Part shown: one piece after another, positions 11,643 to 26,477 of the stretch
Layout: each line of letters starts with the position of its first letter
Position numbering within the stretch: position 1 is the stretch's first letter
NCBI GenBank assembly: GCA_020809705.1
Contig: CP085827.1
Location: 62,001 to 126,000, forward strand
Source of the DNA: Calonectria ilicicola
Lineage: Eukaryota; Ascomycota; Sordariomycetes; Hypocreales; Nectriaceae
Length of the DNA stretch: 64,000 nt
Direction: 5' to 3'
Translations under genes and position numbers: made by a program
The notes under the pieces: generated by a model
What the model was told of the DNA's origin: nothing
The model's input: only the letters and a program-made list of their open reading frames with translations
Databases searched by the model: none

Positions 11643-14600
11643 AATATAGTTTAATCTATAATAAGCTTGCTTAAGATGGCTCCTATTAGGATAAGCCTAA
11701 TTAGGATAACTTTACTTAGGATAATCCTATTAATTACTTAACTTATAAAGATTTCTTAGTTAAAGATTTAAATATGGATCTTATAGCTATAAAACTAGAT
11801 TATAGTTTAGTAGAAAATACTAGACTAGATCTAGATATAGATAGTATAGTTTTATCTAGGAATATCTAAGAATTAGGTATAATAATAAAGATATAATTCT
11901 TCTTATTAAAGGGAGAATTAATTATAAAATAATAGTTAAGTAGGCCAGCTATTTTACTTATATAAGTAAAGGGAATACTAGGAATAAATTATATTTTCTT
12001 TCTTTCTATTATCTTTTTATAAAGAAAAAAGAATAATAAAGTATAGATAGAAAATAAGATAAATACTTAAAAGAAGTAAAAGCCTTTAAATAGACTTTTT
12101 ATTAATTTACTTAGAATAATATAAATATAATATTAGATAAATGTGCAATATTTAAGCTATATATTATTAAATAATAGAATAAAATCTCTAATTAAATATA
12201 TTTAATCTATCCTAATAATTTACTTAGTAAATAAAATAAATAATAAAATAAGTAGAAAGCCCTTATAATTTAAAAGGATTCTTACACTAATTCTACTCAG
12301 AATTTATTTTAGTGATCAGCATAATAGCTAAAGGTTAAAATAAGAAGCTAAGGTGAAATTACTTATAGCTAGTATCTATGGTTATAGATAAGAATAATTA
12401 GAGCCTTATATACTTCTCCATTATTATCTTTATCTAAAAAATATCAAGTTCTTATATAACCTATTATAATATATAAGGATATACTTTACTAATAAAGTAG
12501 AACCATTAGCTCTCCTATTGTAATTTAATAATTTATTAATTATAGATAGAGATGTTAATATTAAAGTAAATTAGGACTAGATTAAGGACCTAGTGATTAT
12601 AAGGGTGTAATAAGAAGTACTTAGGTAAGGTTATAAAGGGAAGAGGTATAAGAAAAACCTTAATAATAGCTTTAATATTAAGGTTTTTAAAAGATATTAT
12701 TTTGATAATATAAAGTAGGTTAGTATATTTAGTTAATTAAAAAGAATATGATTATATTATTACTAAGATCTTTTTAATTATTATAGGGCTTATATAAGGA
12801 TATAGTAATAGTAGAGGTAGAAGTTGAGGTAGAGTTTAGGGTAGAATTTATAGATAATATAATATATTAAAGCTAGTAGAGATTAAATTAAGAAATAAAT
12901 AAAAAAGTAGTAAATATAATATTATAATTATTAATAAAAAAATTAAATAAATAAATATAAAAATAATAAAATAAGTTTATAAGATTATTATATAAATATA
13001 TAATATTTATAATAAATATGATTTATATTTAGATTTAATAAAAAGAGCTTTAGCTAATAGTTTTATAACTTATATTACTATATAATCTATATTTAATATA
13101 TAAATAAAATATAATATTATTAAAACCTATTTAACACTTTTTTATAACAAATTATTATATTTATTTAATTATATATTAATATAATAGAACTAATTAATTA
13201 ACATTAAGGACTAAGTATAATTACTTTTTATTTATTAATGCTAAATATTCTTAATAGTATTAGCCATATTACCAAATAATGCTAAGATTATTAAGCTAAG
13301 AGCTCTAACTTTTACTTATATAATTACAGATTAATCACTTTATATAAAGATAGGCTAGTATTGCTTTTTCTATAATTATAGTAAATTTACACTAAGGCTA
13401 TTATACTAGAAATTAGTTCTTAAAGTAAGTAATATAATAAGTAAATAATTAAGATAATAGATCTTAATTTATTTATATATTATTATAATAAAAAAAGATA
13501 AAAGAAAATATATATAGATATTAAAAATACTATAATATAAAGAAAGTAATAGAATATAATATTAGATTAAAATACTAATATAATAATAATATTAGTTAGT
13601 AAATTAATATATAATTTTATATAGTATTTTTTATATTATAATAAGTAAGAAGAAAATAGATAAATATAATACTTTATTAGTAGATTGGTATAATAATAAT
13701 CTAAATTAATAGATTAATATATAATTAAGTTAAATATTATTAAATTTAAAAGAGGGCAAGAGTAGAGGAATATAATTATCTATTGGTATTTAGGTATAAG
13801 TAATAGTTTAAGTTGATTTTTGGATATATAATTAAGTTAGGTGATATTGAGATTTTAGTAAGATGATAGTGAAGGAAAATATTATTCTATTAATATACTA
13901 GTATAATAATAATCTAAAATAGTAAATTAATATATAATAAAGTTAGATTTTATTAATTTTATAAGATAAAGAAAATAAAAGAGTATAATCCTTAATGGTA
14001 TATTAGGATAATAAATATTTAAATTAAAGTTTTATTTAATAATTAATAATAAAATTATTAATATTATAGTAAAAAGAAGGTAATAGAAAATAATATTTTA
14101 TTAATATATTAGAGTAATTAAGATTTAAATTAATAATAGAATAAGTAATAATATTTAGGATTATTAATTCTTTTATAAGATAATAATAAGAGTATAATAT
14201 ATTATTAGAATTAATAATGTAAAGTATATTATATAAGAAGAGATCTTAATTTATAATATTAATTAATAGGAATTTAGAAGTATTTAAAGGGAATCTAAAA
14301 ATAAGGAAAGATAATATATAGTATTAAGGATTATTATAAGCTATTTGAAAAATAAATAAAAATATTAGGATAAATATTAATCTTCTTTATTAAAGAATTT
14401 CTATCTTAATATAATTATATAATATTATTTAAGTCTATTAATATAAATACCTTCTTATAATAAATTTATTATTATTTATTTTACTTAAGAGATTATATAA
14501 TTAAATACTAGGAAATATACTTAGCTATCTTAGATTAAGAATTTATAATAATACTTTTAATATAATAAATTTAAATATAAATTTATTAATAATAGGACCT

Positions 14601-15500
14601 CATTCTACTATATAATTATATATATTAAGCAATCTTCTAGATATTATATTTATAAATCTACTACTAGTAAGATTATTATTATCTAATTAACTAAATACTG
14701 CAAATCTACTATTAGACACCTTAGGCTCTACTATTAAACCTAACTTATAAGTTCTATTAATTAATCTAATATTAAAAAAATTATTATTTTATTTTTAATT
14801 TAATTTTATAAGAATAAAAGTAAGTAATTATTTTTAAACTAAATTTATATATCTATTACTAAATAAAGGATTATTAAATAACTTATTAAGAAGATTATAT
14901 AATAATTAATTAATAAAGTTATTTCTAGAAGATAGGCTACTTATATAATACCCTTAGAGATCTAGAAGTAGATTTAAAGGTTCTAGTTAAAGAAGCTCTA
15001 AAATAAGATATTAAGAAACACTACAATTAAAAGATAGATTATAAGATTCTAAGAAGAAGAATAAGGGTTAGAAAAATAAGGGGCCTTTAAGGCTAAAAGG
15101 TAAGCTATAAGATTCTTATAATAAAAGAATTAAAGGTAATTTAATAAAAGATTAAGATCAGGTATATCAAGCTATTATTAAATTAATTAAAAATATTAGA
15201 ACTTTAGTATAGGCACCTAAAACCTAGATAAGCAAAATACTACTAAGAAGTATAGTACCAATATAGCCACATTTACAATTAAGGGGCTTGCTATGTACAT
15301 TATGTGCACTAAGGTATAAAGAGGCTAAGGAAAGAATATAGAAAGAAAAGATAGAAAACTAATAACAAAGGCTATTAGTTACTGTAAAGTCATCTAACCC
15401 TTTTTAGCAAGAAGGGCTGGAGTAAGTATAATCTCTAAGATATATACTAGCGTAATATCCTATAGTACTAAAATTTATTTATAGTTTAGATTTAGCTAAT
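11643..15500. other. A+T-rich repeat debris, no assignable gene
   Basis: Very A+T-rich sequence with stops in all frames. Short protein-like segments exist on the plus strand around 11750-11850 (for example TYKDFLVKDLNMD), which suggests another decayed transposon ORF, but I recognise no domain. Near 15200-15420 the composition is less extreme. Nothing here can be called as a functional feature. Confidence 0.5.
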
Positions 15501-18500
15501 ATAAGTAATATCCTCTATATAATATACTAAATCTATAATAATATATAAGTATACTAAAGCTTCCTAATAAAAAATAATATAAAAATATATATTAAAAGAT
15601 CTAATTTAAAAATAAGGTATAAAATAATATATAATAACCTCTACTATATATTCTCTTAAAGCTTATATAAGTTTTAAAGATACTTAATAGCAGTATATCT
15701 GATCTATATAATAAATTAAATAAGCTTTTATAAATAATATTATTTTATTTTATAAATAATAATTATTAAGTTAGAGTAAAATAAGGAATTAAGTTCTATG
15801 AAAATAGATTAAGAAAAAAATAGAAAAAGAAATAACTAATTCAATGCCTTATTTAAAGGAATAGTATATATACATATAATCAAGTATAAAATTAGTTACT
15901 ATTAAGAATATAAGAGAGATTTATTTATAATAATAATTATAATAAGCAGACCTAAATATTAATAAATACTATCAAGCACTTAGAATATAAGTTTAAAAAA
16001 AAGAAAAAATATCTTATATAAAGGCTTAATATAAGCTAATTTCTTATAAATAAAATATATTTATAGCAATAAACTTTTACTAAGTATTCTATAATATTAA
16101 CATTCTTCCTATATATATATATATAATATACTATTAGAAAATCAGTAATGCAAAGATGAAGGAGCTTAGTTAGGAAGAGTAGTCTAAATGCCCAATAAGG
16201 GATAACTATCACACTTACTTATACCTAAAATGCTTTCCTCTTAGTAGCCTTATTCTAACTTATAATGTTTATATAATTAAAATATATATAGATAATATAG
16301 CCTATTCTAGAAGTTTACACCAAGCCCTTAATTATAAGTATATATATCTTAATATTCTTAAAGATTTAATTTTAATTAAGGAGAGATTAATTAGAATTAA
16401 TACTTATTTTAGTTTTATTATAAAAATTAAGATTATAAAAAGTATTAAATAAAGTATTATTTATATTTACTATATAAAAGATTATATAACTATATTCCTA
16501 AATAATATATAATATTTAATTACTATAGTACTATTATATTTTCTTTTACAATTATTAAAGGATATCTATATATCCTAATATAATCTATAGAAACTAGCTC
16601 CTAGTAATCTATTTAAATTACTTTTTATAAGATAAGAAGTTATAGAGTAAATATTATTATAATTAATAAAATTTAACTTTTACTATTAATATATTAGAAT
16701 TAATAAGGATAAGTTAGATAGCTAAAGAGAGTCAATATATAGAATATTATACTAAATTTATAATAAAATAAAAAGAGATAAGCTATCAGCTTAAAAAGAA
16801 ACACACATAATATATATTATATTACTAAAAGAATATAATATAAAAGCTAATATACTTTAATTATTAAAAAATATAATAAATAAATTGGATAAAATATATA
16901 ATAAGAATAATATTAATTATACCAAGAATTCTCTACTTTATAACCAATATAATAAAAAAAGCTTAAATATAAAGGTATAGGAAGCTTCCTTAATAAGATT
17001 CTAGTAACTAGTATGTTTCTATTAGATATAATATTATAAGTAATTAATATTAAAAAGCTATAATTTATTATTAATATAATCTAAAGTAGAAATAAGAATA
17101 TATAAGTATAAGTACTTAAGTATACTTTTAGTAATATATAAGATCTAGATCTAGAACTTTATATTTATATTTTTAAAGGTAATTAGATTATAAATATTAA
17201 TAATTTATAAAATCTTATAAAAGTATTTCTAATTTTATTTTCTTTTAGATTTAAAGTATTATAATATAAAGAAGAAATAAAGTTAGATTTTTAAAAGTAT
17301 AGTTCTTAGCTTACTAGGCATATTAATAATAAGGATGATTCTAGTATTAGGGCAGTTATAATCTTATTAAAGTATAACCTTAGACTTTATATATAGATAA
17401 AGAGGGTAATATAATAATATAGTAGCTAGTTTGCTAACTATCTTATTCTTTTATTTTTAATATTTAATATATTAATTTAAAATAAGAATTAAAGTATAAG
17501 TATATTAAATATTTAGTAGAATAACTTTTTTAAAATTAAAAGAATTATCTAATTATTAATACTTAAAAGACTAAAAGAGGTTTAAAAGGAATTAAAGAAT
17601 AGAAAAAGTATAAAAGATTAAGATATTAAAAAGCTCCTTTAGTATATATTATACTTTAAATATAGATAGGTTATATTATAGGAGTTATAGCTAGATATAT
17701 ATAGAAAGATTAATATATTTATTATTAGATATAGGATTCCAGCTATTTAGTTCACCTTAAGCCCTAATAATATTATAAATCTAATAAAATTACACCTAGC
17801 AATATACTAAAAAGAAGATAAAGATATTATAAAGGCAACCTTGCACTAAGCTTTTCAAGATAGATATAAAAGGATGAAATTAGTAATAAATAATCTAATA
17901 AGTTTTATTATATTTTTCTATTATAAAGTAAAAATATTCTTTAAATATTATATTAAGGTTAGAGAGGAATTAATCTTTAAATAGATTAAGTAGTATTTTA
18001 ATATTATTAAGATTAATAAATATAATACTTTTTATATTTATAAATTATTTTAATTTAAAGGTAATTTAGAACTTAAGAATATTATTAAAGATTATATAAA
18101 TAATAAAAATAATAAAGATTTAATAATAGAAAAAGAGATAATATTAAAATATATTAATTTAGTTTTTATTAAAGTATAATTACATTTATTTATTTATTTA
18201 TAATAATTTATTTCTATAAATCTAGATCTAATTTAAAAATTAATATTAAAGTTTATTTAGGATCTAGATCAATCTACTATATTTAGTAATAAAAATATAA
18301 ATAGGATAATATATAATAATATATCTTATCTAATAATTAATATACCTTAATTTTTAAAATAATTTAATAATAAAGCTAACTTTTATATAAATAAAGTCCA
18401 AATATATATTTATATTATAATCTATATTAAATACTATTATAATAAAGAAGGCAATAAAAAACCTATATATTAATTTTATATACTTTAAAAACTTTTTAAA

Positions 18501-21500
18501 AAAGTAAATTTAAAGCAGATAGTATACTTTAACTGTAATACTTGTACTATATAATCAATTGCTAAAATAAGCCAATAGCAGTTAGCCTAAGGCATAACCA
18601 TAACATCTCCTTTATTAGGATATAAACTAAGATAATGGCTCTAATATACTACTTAATAAACTATGTTACAAAAATCCAGGATCTAATCTAGAAGAGGGTC
18701 ACTATTACAGCTAAGCTATTTCTAATAATTAGCATAACCAATACTATTAAGCTATTAGTAATAATAGTAAATTATAAAGCTAAGGTAAATATAAATTATT
18801 AATATTTAATAAGAATTATAAATAGGCTATTTATTAAATAATTATTTTTATAAATAAAAGTTATTATATATTTCTTAGATCTATTAAATAAGTTTTCTAG
18901 TATTAAATAATAATTATATATAAATATAATAATATTATATTAAATAATTTATTAATATTAATTATATTTAAAGTAATATAATATTATTATTAAAGAAAAT
19001 AATAAATACTATTATATTACTTTAAATATAATTAATATTAATAATAATATAAATAATAAAAATAATAATATAAAGACTAAGCTTAATATTAATAAAATAT
19101 TAATTAGAACTAAAGGTAAGAAACTATTATATATTAAAGCCTACTACTACTAGAGAGAGATACTCTAAATACTTTACTTCTATAACTATATATCTTTAAT
19201 TAGATTAGAAAAGAAGGTTTAATACTCTATAAGGCAATCTGTAATAATAGAGTTTAAAAGAGCTTAAAAACCAGGAAAAAGCTAGGTATAGGTTCTAAGA
19301 TAGCTAAGGATATATATAGTCCTATATATAAATAGGTTTCTTAATAAAGACTTTAATATTAATATAAATAGGGATAGATATTATAAATAAGTAAAAATAT
19401 TGTAAAAGATTAAGATAAGAAAGAAAAGAACTTTTATATTAATATATATTATATTAAAGCTATAGTATAGCACTTTATACTTTTTATTTTATAGGAGAAG
19501 TTTATTATATTAATATTTAGTAATATTAATAGGATCTAGGAATATTAATAATAGTAATTATTTAAAAGACTTCAATCTATCTTAAAAAATATCTAACTTT
19601 TAAAATAATTAATAGAAAATATAAAATAAGATATAAAGTAATAAGCCATTATAGAGAATAATAATATTTTAAATAATCTAGATAATTTAAAGTATAATAA
19701 TATATAAGATCTACTAGATCTAGTAACTATATATTATTTAAATAAAATAAGCTAATTTAGCTAATTTATATAAATAATATAAGAGATTATAGCCTCTAAT
19801 TAGGTGACTGCTAACTTAGAGTTATTGCTTAAATTACTAGACTAGCTCTATAAGATATTTATAAACATTAACAAATCTATAAATAATTTTTAAATTATAG
19901 CTTTAATAAAGATCTTTAAATAATATTAATTATTTATAGTAATTAGGAGTAAGTTTCCTATATAAATACTATTAAAGCAAGTAGCTAAATAGCAAGACTA
20001 ATATAATAAAAAAATTATTTAAAGAATTTAAGGTTTTTATAAAAATTAGATTATATAAAATATAATTAGTAATATAAAGTTATTATTAATTTATACTTTT
20101 ATAGATATAAGAGAAAAAATTATAAAGATCTTAGAAATAGATTCTTAAAATATTTAGGAATTAAGTATTAGAATTATATTTAGATCTATAATAATATTTC
20201 TTTATATTAGTAAATAAATTATAAGAAGATTTATATTAAATAAATAATAGAAAATTATCTTTCTTTTAGTATATTATTACCTCAATAATATTTTAAATAA
20301 AAATAAAGATAATAATTTTAATTATAATAATATTAGAAAGAATAATAAATTATAATTATATAAGTTTATTGGCGAGGAAGGTGGTACTAGAAAGTCTAGA
20401 GTCCTTGAGGCATTGGCTAAGCTATTTGCTAGTAAAGGCATATCTTATAGGCTACTTATAATAGTGCTATCGGGGGCTATAGCAGTGTAGATCAATAGGG
20501 TGATTATATATTCTGCTTGTAAGATATAGTTTAATAAATCTAATAATAAACTGGATAATAGTAGTATTATAATCTTTGTGGATAGCCATATATAAAAGAA
20601 ATAATAGGTAAAGTGGTTGTTTATTATTAATAAGGTTAGTATGCTAGGCCTTTAAATGCTTATTAATATTAATAAGTAGCTTTATACTTTTTAAAGGTTA
20701 GATTAAGATTTTGGTAGGATTTTTATAGTATTACTATTAGGAGATTTCTACTAGTTCTACCTAGTATAATATAAATTATTATTAATATTAATATTTACTT
20801 TTAGATTAAAAGATAAATTAAAGGGATATATAATATAGTTCTAATTTATTATTATTATTATATTAATTAAGTAGGTTTAGGTAATAGAAGATCTAGAATT
20901 ATAATAATTACTTATTTAGATTTATTAAAGGTAATAAGATTAATTTAATATAAAGTTACTTAATAATTAATATTTTTAAAAAAGTTAAATTATATTATAA
21001 AATTAGGATATTATAATTATTATATTATTTAATAATATTAAATAATCTCTAAATATAGATATAATCTTAGAATTCTAAAGGCATTATTAGAAGCCAATTT
21101 AAATATTCTTACCTTAATATTATTAAAGAAAGCCCTATAAGATACTAATAATAGAGAAGGAGGCTATACTTATAGCTAATATTAAAGATAATAGTAAGAT
21201 CTATATACTAATTATATTTATATTTATCCTAAATATACTAATTATAATTACTAAGAATATAAAAATAGATTTAAAGTTTATAAATAATACTAAGTATATT
21301 ACTATAGAGATTATTCTAAATACTAAGAGATTCCTAGGCTATCAACTTATTCCTAATATAATCATTTACTTTAGACTATTTATTAATATTATTCTATTAT
21401 CTAATTTAACTAAGGACTTCTAATTCAATTATATACTACTAGGCATAATCTTACTTACTCTAATATCTACCTAAATCTTAATTAAAATAAAAAAAGAAAA

Positions 21501-22140
21501 GCTAAAAAAAGACCTTAGTAGAGATATAATATAAGCTGCTAAGAACTTTCTTATATTACTATATTTACTTATATAGATTATAAGATTTAAAGTAAAACCC
21601 TTATATAAATTATATTAAAATTATAAAGGATTATAATAAAATTAAATACTATTATAAAATAACCTAAGCTTTTAAAATATAATCCTTATAATCTTTATAT
21701 ATAATTATTATAATATAAATCATTTAATAGTATTATATTATTATTAAAAGTATAAGTAAAAGATATTATTAGGAATAAAATATTAAAAAAAATACTTAAT
21801 AATAAAATTAAATTAAAAGAAGTTTATAAAAGAATATTAAAAGAAATTTAATTATTATTATTATAAATAAATATATAATCTAAATAAATATATTATAAAA
21901 TTAATTATTTATATATATAAAATCTTTTTATTATTTTATATAAATAAAATTTAATTAACTTTATAATATATATAATCTATATATATCTTATTAAATATTA
22001 AATATAAAAAAAATAAAAAATATAATACTTAAAAAAAATTAAACTAAAAAGCATATATATTTATTATATAAAATATAAAATAATATATATTATAATATAT
22101 ATTATATTATATTTATTAAAAGTAAAAGGATTATATTTAA
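15500..22140 (+). mobile_element. RIP-degraded Helitron (limits uncertain)
   Basis: This A+T-rich block contains the plus-strand Rep and Pif1-like helicase coding remains described in the next entry, an arrangement specific to Helitron rolling-circle transposons. The ends are not established: I found no convincing 5' TC or 3' hairpin plus CTRR terminus. The limits given are the change of composition at 22140 and an arbitrary upstream point. A+T-rich debris before 17000 may belong to other elements. Confidence 0.55.
17500..21550 (+). pseudogene. Helitron Rep-helicase protein remnant
   Basis: From about 17560 the plus strand reads as a fungal Helitron Rep region. A segment near 17728-17790 matches the family GIPAIWFTLNPNDINNP block with TGG-to-TAG changes. 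An FFYYKVKIFFKYYIKV segment near 17910 matches the conserved FFHREVxMFFKHYVKVG block. Around 18630-18720 there is the MALIYYLTNYATK-like block. The Pif1-type helicase follows: a Walker A segment near 20371-20410 (IGEEGGTRKSRVLEALAKLF, where the family has GGTGKS), then EVSMLG-like (20636-20652) and GDFY (family GDFHQF) near 20738. Many internal stops remain. The 20365-20540 stretch is clearly less mutated than its surroundings. Confidence 0.8.
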
Positions 22141-22424
22141 TTATAGAGACTAGATAAAGTAAATCCAGGCGAACTAAAGGAACAACCTTGGTTCCCAACA
22201 TGGCAACTTTCATCGAGCGAACCGGAACTGAGCCATACTCGCTCGATTGGGAAACTCTAGACAGGGATCATTTTACAGGGATGAGGGCTCGAGATGTGGG
22301 CTGAAAAAAGGAGTGCTTAAGAACTTCTTTCGTACCGAAAGACATAACTAAAGACTAGACATAATTGTAACGCCTTTACATCACCCCATTCTATCCTCTT
22401 TCCCATCCACCTCCATACCTACTC

Positions 22425-25400
22425 TTACCTTTGCTTATGGCTCCATTCCTCTTGATCTTTAAACCCTAGTTGCTTATACAGCTGCATACTCTCTTCCGGC
22501 AGCTGTACCCAAATCCAGGCAATAGTAGAAACCATTTGTCCTTCATATCGGCATCTCTCATCATTTGTCTTCTCCTTCTTCTTCTTCTTCTTCTTACTCC
22601 ACCCACCTTCACCATGTTCCTCCCAGCTATCACATAGTTCTTGCGGCACAAAGCATTGCAGACAGCAACTGAAAGGATCTATTACTCGCCCTTCCCGTAG
22701 GTATTGCTCTATCCTTAGCGCAAGCTATTGAGCCTTTGCTATCTCCTGTGACCCCATGTCTAATACTCTTGGGCATATGGTGCCAGGGTGTGCTCGGTTT
22801 TGGGTATTATATAATATGCAGAACACACATCTGTTAACACCTTGTTCCTCAAGCCTTTGTCTATAGTCCTAAAATTCTTGCTGCTTTTGAGCTACAAGCT
22901 CTGTAACTCTGCTTCGAGCAGCATCTATTTGTAATTCCCGCTGCCGTATTTCCGCTTCCTTAGCCTTCTCTATGGTCTCAACCTAACCTTGGGTATTATT
23001 TTTATCCTAATCCTCTTCCAGTTGGCTCTGGCAGATATCGCAAGGCTCCTCCCCTTCCTTACAATTACTACAATCATTCCTCCCGTCTATAACAGAATCC
23101 AAAGCTACACGACGGCATACATAGCCGCTCGTATAGTCATCTATTGCTACCTCTTCGGCGGCCAAAGGCCTTGGCCTTCATAGGCTACCCTATACTTCCA
23201 ATCGAATCACAATTACCTCACTTGCCTGTCCATCTCAACCAGCACACCCGCTTTGTTGTGAATAGTCCACCATGGTTCTTGGCATTTCCAAATGGATCAC
23301 CACTCAAATATCGGGCACATCAATGCCAAGACCAAGCGCATTGGTGGCCACAATTACCCTCCCACCGCCGTACTGATGGCTCCGCCTGGTACCGCTCATT
23401 CAGAACTACAGCCTCTCTGCTTTGCCATCTCGCGTGTTAACCTCGCGATGGTAAGCATCACACCCAAGCTTCTCTGCCAGGTCTTCTATTGCCTCAACAC
23501 ACTGGCAATATATAATGATTTTGGCTGGCCATGGATGCTCCAGTAGCTTTTGGTCAATTACTTGCTTGGTCTTCTTCACAACCTGAACAAGAGCCTCTTC
23601 AGCGGTAACAGCAGTAAATGGGACAACACTATAGCTTATATTTGCACGTGTTGTCTTGCACCGAATCATTGTCACCTCCTCACTTCGTGTGTTGACTGTG
23701 CTAAAAAAGGCGTCCTCTTGTATTAGCAGCAGCGTTGCTGTGAGATAGACCATTTGAACCCCTACTAGCGCCAGTGTGCCGAGCTCTTGTAATCTAGGTT
23801 GAAAGAATGGCGTGCCTTCAAGAATTGTATGGCATTCATCTATTACCACACGGTCAAGCTTGGCCATGATTCTTCGTGATTCGAGAAAGTCTTGGAACCT
23901 CTTTGTTATGGCTGATTCTGGCGTGATAAAGACAATTGATACATCTCCTGGCGTTCGGTCGCTTTTCCACTCAGCACAGGGTATATTAAGCTTCTGGCAA
24001 CGATTCAGCATATCCCCGAGTAGTGAGACCAGTGGCACCACAACCACTGTCAATCCGCCAGTGCAGTTAGCGGCCGGCAGCATAAAGCAAAGGCTTTTGC
24101 CACTGCCGGTTCCCATCACCACCACCACAGGGCTCTTGTTCAGCATAATGGCATCTACCGCCTCCCGCTGCCTACCTCGGAAACGGATGGCTTCGTCACT
24201 GTAAAGTCGACGTAGCTCTCGGTCCACATCAATGCGCCTCAGTGTCTTCCACCTTATTAGCTGGAGCTCCCTCATTGCTTCATGGTGTAGCGATGGGTTC
24301 TTTCGCTTGCGCCCTGGTCGGAGAACCTCTCCAAACCCAGCCATAACAGAAGGGAAGCCGAGAAGGCGATGCCATTCCTCACTGATGAACTGGAAGTTCA
24401 TACGCCGCTCATTGGTCTCAAAGCAGCCTTCTGTGATAAGTCTCCCATATACCAAGCCAGCTGTCAAAGAGGTATGGCAGGCTTGAATGTCCCAGATGCT
24501 ATCTCCGCGAGCTTCTTCCTCATCTTTGTTATCGCTACCATACCCCTCGTCCACCTCTCCGATAAGAGTTGAATGAGCTGTTGTTCCATTTCGAAAGTAG
24601 TGGCGTGTAAAGGCAATGGCAAGGTGCCTCCAGCTACTAATTGTAAAAAATCCTTTCCGATAGCCAGTGACACTATTTCTCCTTAATATACAGCTCATGC
24701 GTGCAGATGTCCAATGAGCTCCAGGGCCTAGTTTTAATGTTTGAGCATTAGCATTGGGCCGTTGTCGTCTTGATCGACCATCATCACCACCACCACCACC
24801 TTCTTCCCTATCCTCGTTATCATCTATTTCAGAGCTAGATCCATATCCACTTTGGCCATTATCATCATTGTTCATCGTATTATCGAGCGTCTCTTCCAAG
24901 GCCCAGAGATTAGCGCTTAGCTCGGTCGTATCCCATATGTTTGCCTGGGCATCTTCCCAAAACAGCAATATAAGCCACAGATAATAAACCACTAGAATAC
25001 TGATCTCCTGTGGTAGAAATCGATGAATAATTTTAAGTCGTTCTGTTTTAGAGAACCCTTTGTGGTAACCAACAACAAGCATAACAATACCACCATGAAT
25101 AAGGATATTTTGCACCCTACTATTAGCTGTGTTTCTATGCTGTAGGGTAAGTAGCTCTAGCGAATGGGCCGGCTGCCCACCACTTAGATGGATCAGGAAT
25201 AAAAGAAGCTCTAGAAACTCTTCCAATAGTCTCCTATAATAGATAGCCTTTCCTTTATCTAATTCCAATTCCATGTTAGGCTCAGTTTCGGATTTGGTCC
25301 AACTCTTTCGAAGTGTATCATCAGCCCACACCTTCCGAAAGACCCACCCATTGCTATTGGGAAGTAGCTTGAAAAGATCCTTCACAAATGAGTGGCCTAT

Positions 25401-26477
25401 GGTAGCATCCGCAGCATTATCAATCATATTATCCCAAGGAATCTCAGATAGCCCAAGCTCAGAAGGTAACTGATCCTTGTACTCTTGGTGGAAAAGTAGG
25501 TGTTGATAAAGTAGTGTCTTAGCTCGCCGTAGAGCAGTTTGCAACATGGACTGTATGCCAAGAATATTGAGACAGATGCCTTTGTAGTTGGCATCTTCAT
25601 TTTCCTAGCTTACTGACCTAGCAATGGCTATATTTGCATCGGATGCTATACTATAATTGCGAAGCTGAATAATAAACTGCCTTGGCGTAGTGTCCCAGCC
25701 GTTGCCGCCGCCAACCATGAACCGCCGTGTCATCTCGGCCATCATTTCGAAATGGCTTTGACTATGTTCCTCTGCATCCTCCTCACTCTCACCCTCTTGC
25801 ATTTTCTTTTGGATCTCCTTGGCCCTCTTGTCGACCGTATATTTGACTAAAAAAAGACGTGATATGGCTATTAGGCTAGATATCTTGGTGGTGATATTAT
25901 TAAATGTCTCCCAGGTCTTATCTTTTCGTATAGATAGTACTATAATAAAACTAACAAGAACGCTCTGGTATTCGGTCGTCTTGGTAAAATGGTCAAGCAC
26001 CGAGACATATAGCTCCAGTACAGCATCCTCTAAAAGGCGTCGTAGTTCTCGAACCCGGGCTGCCGCCTGCTCACTGCCATTACGCTGTCTCGAGTGATCA
26101 ATCAGCTCATCAGCATAGTCCATCATGGTGTTGTAGGCAGCCATCTGCCTTTGACTTAGTTTAAACGGCGGTCGGTCTGCTGGGTTCTCAAAAGACATTG
26201 CTCGAACAATGTATGCCAATAGTTGCAGAGATACAGTAATGTATCTCTTTGCGGTCTTGGGTTTAAATCGAAAGTGAAATGGAGTACTGCGTTCTTTGTT
26301 GAGCTCCTTCCGATTGACCTCAAAGAGTACATTATGGGAGACAACTTCTGGCCTGGTAGCACGGATAGCAGATCGAATAAGCCTCTTCGTAGCTGCGTGT
26401 AGCTGCTGCAGTTCGGCATCGTCTGTGCTATTGGGGTCATCTAGATTATCATGGTTGATTGTGTATTCCAGGGTCAT
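22425..26477 (-). pseudogene. Telomere-linked-type RecQ DNA helicase, helicase and C-terminal part, with nonsense codons
   Basis: A single minus-strand frame runs 1351 codons from an ATG at 26477 to a natural TAA at 22425-22427 with no frameshift, but it is broken by eleven internal TAG/TGA codons (lowest bases at 25605, 23406, 23400, 23304, 23235, 23190, 23178, 23007, 22983, 22869, 22725). It encodes a superfamily 2 RecQ-like helicase: Walker A MGTGSGKS (about 24100), motif II DECH (23829-23840), motif III YLTATL, and motif V (VATNALGLGIDVPD) and motif VI regions near 23230-23350, where stops replace expected arginines. The C-terminal part has paired cysteines (CDIC, CVFC, CLQC), as in fungal TLH proteins. 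Upstream of 26477 the frame is again interrupted only by TAG/TGA, so this ATG may not be the original start. The two longest intact stretches are 25605-26477 and 23406-25547. Confidence 0.88.

Noticed and set aside
22559..22604. TTC-rich stretch as a microsatellite
   Set aside because: It is the antisense of a lysine-rich run within the coding frame of the TLH-type helicase.
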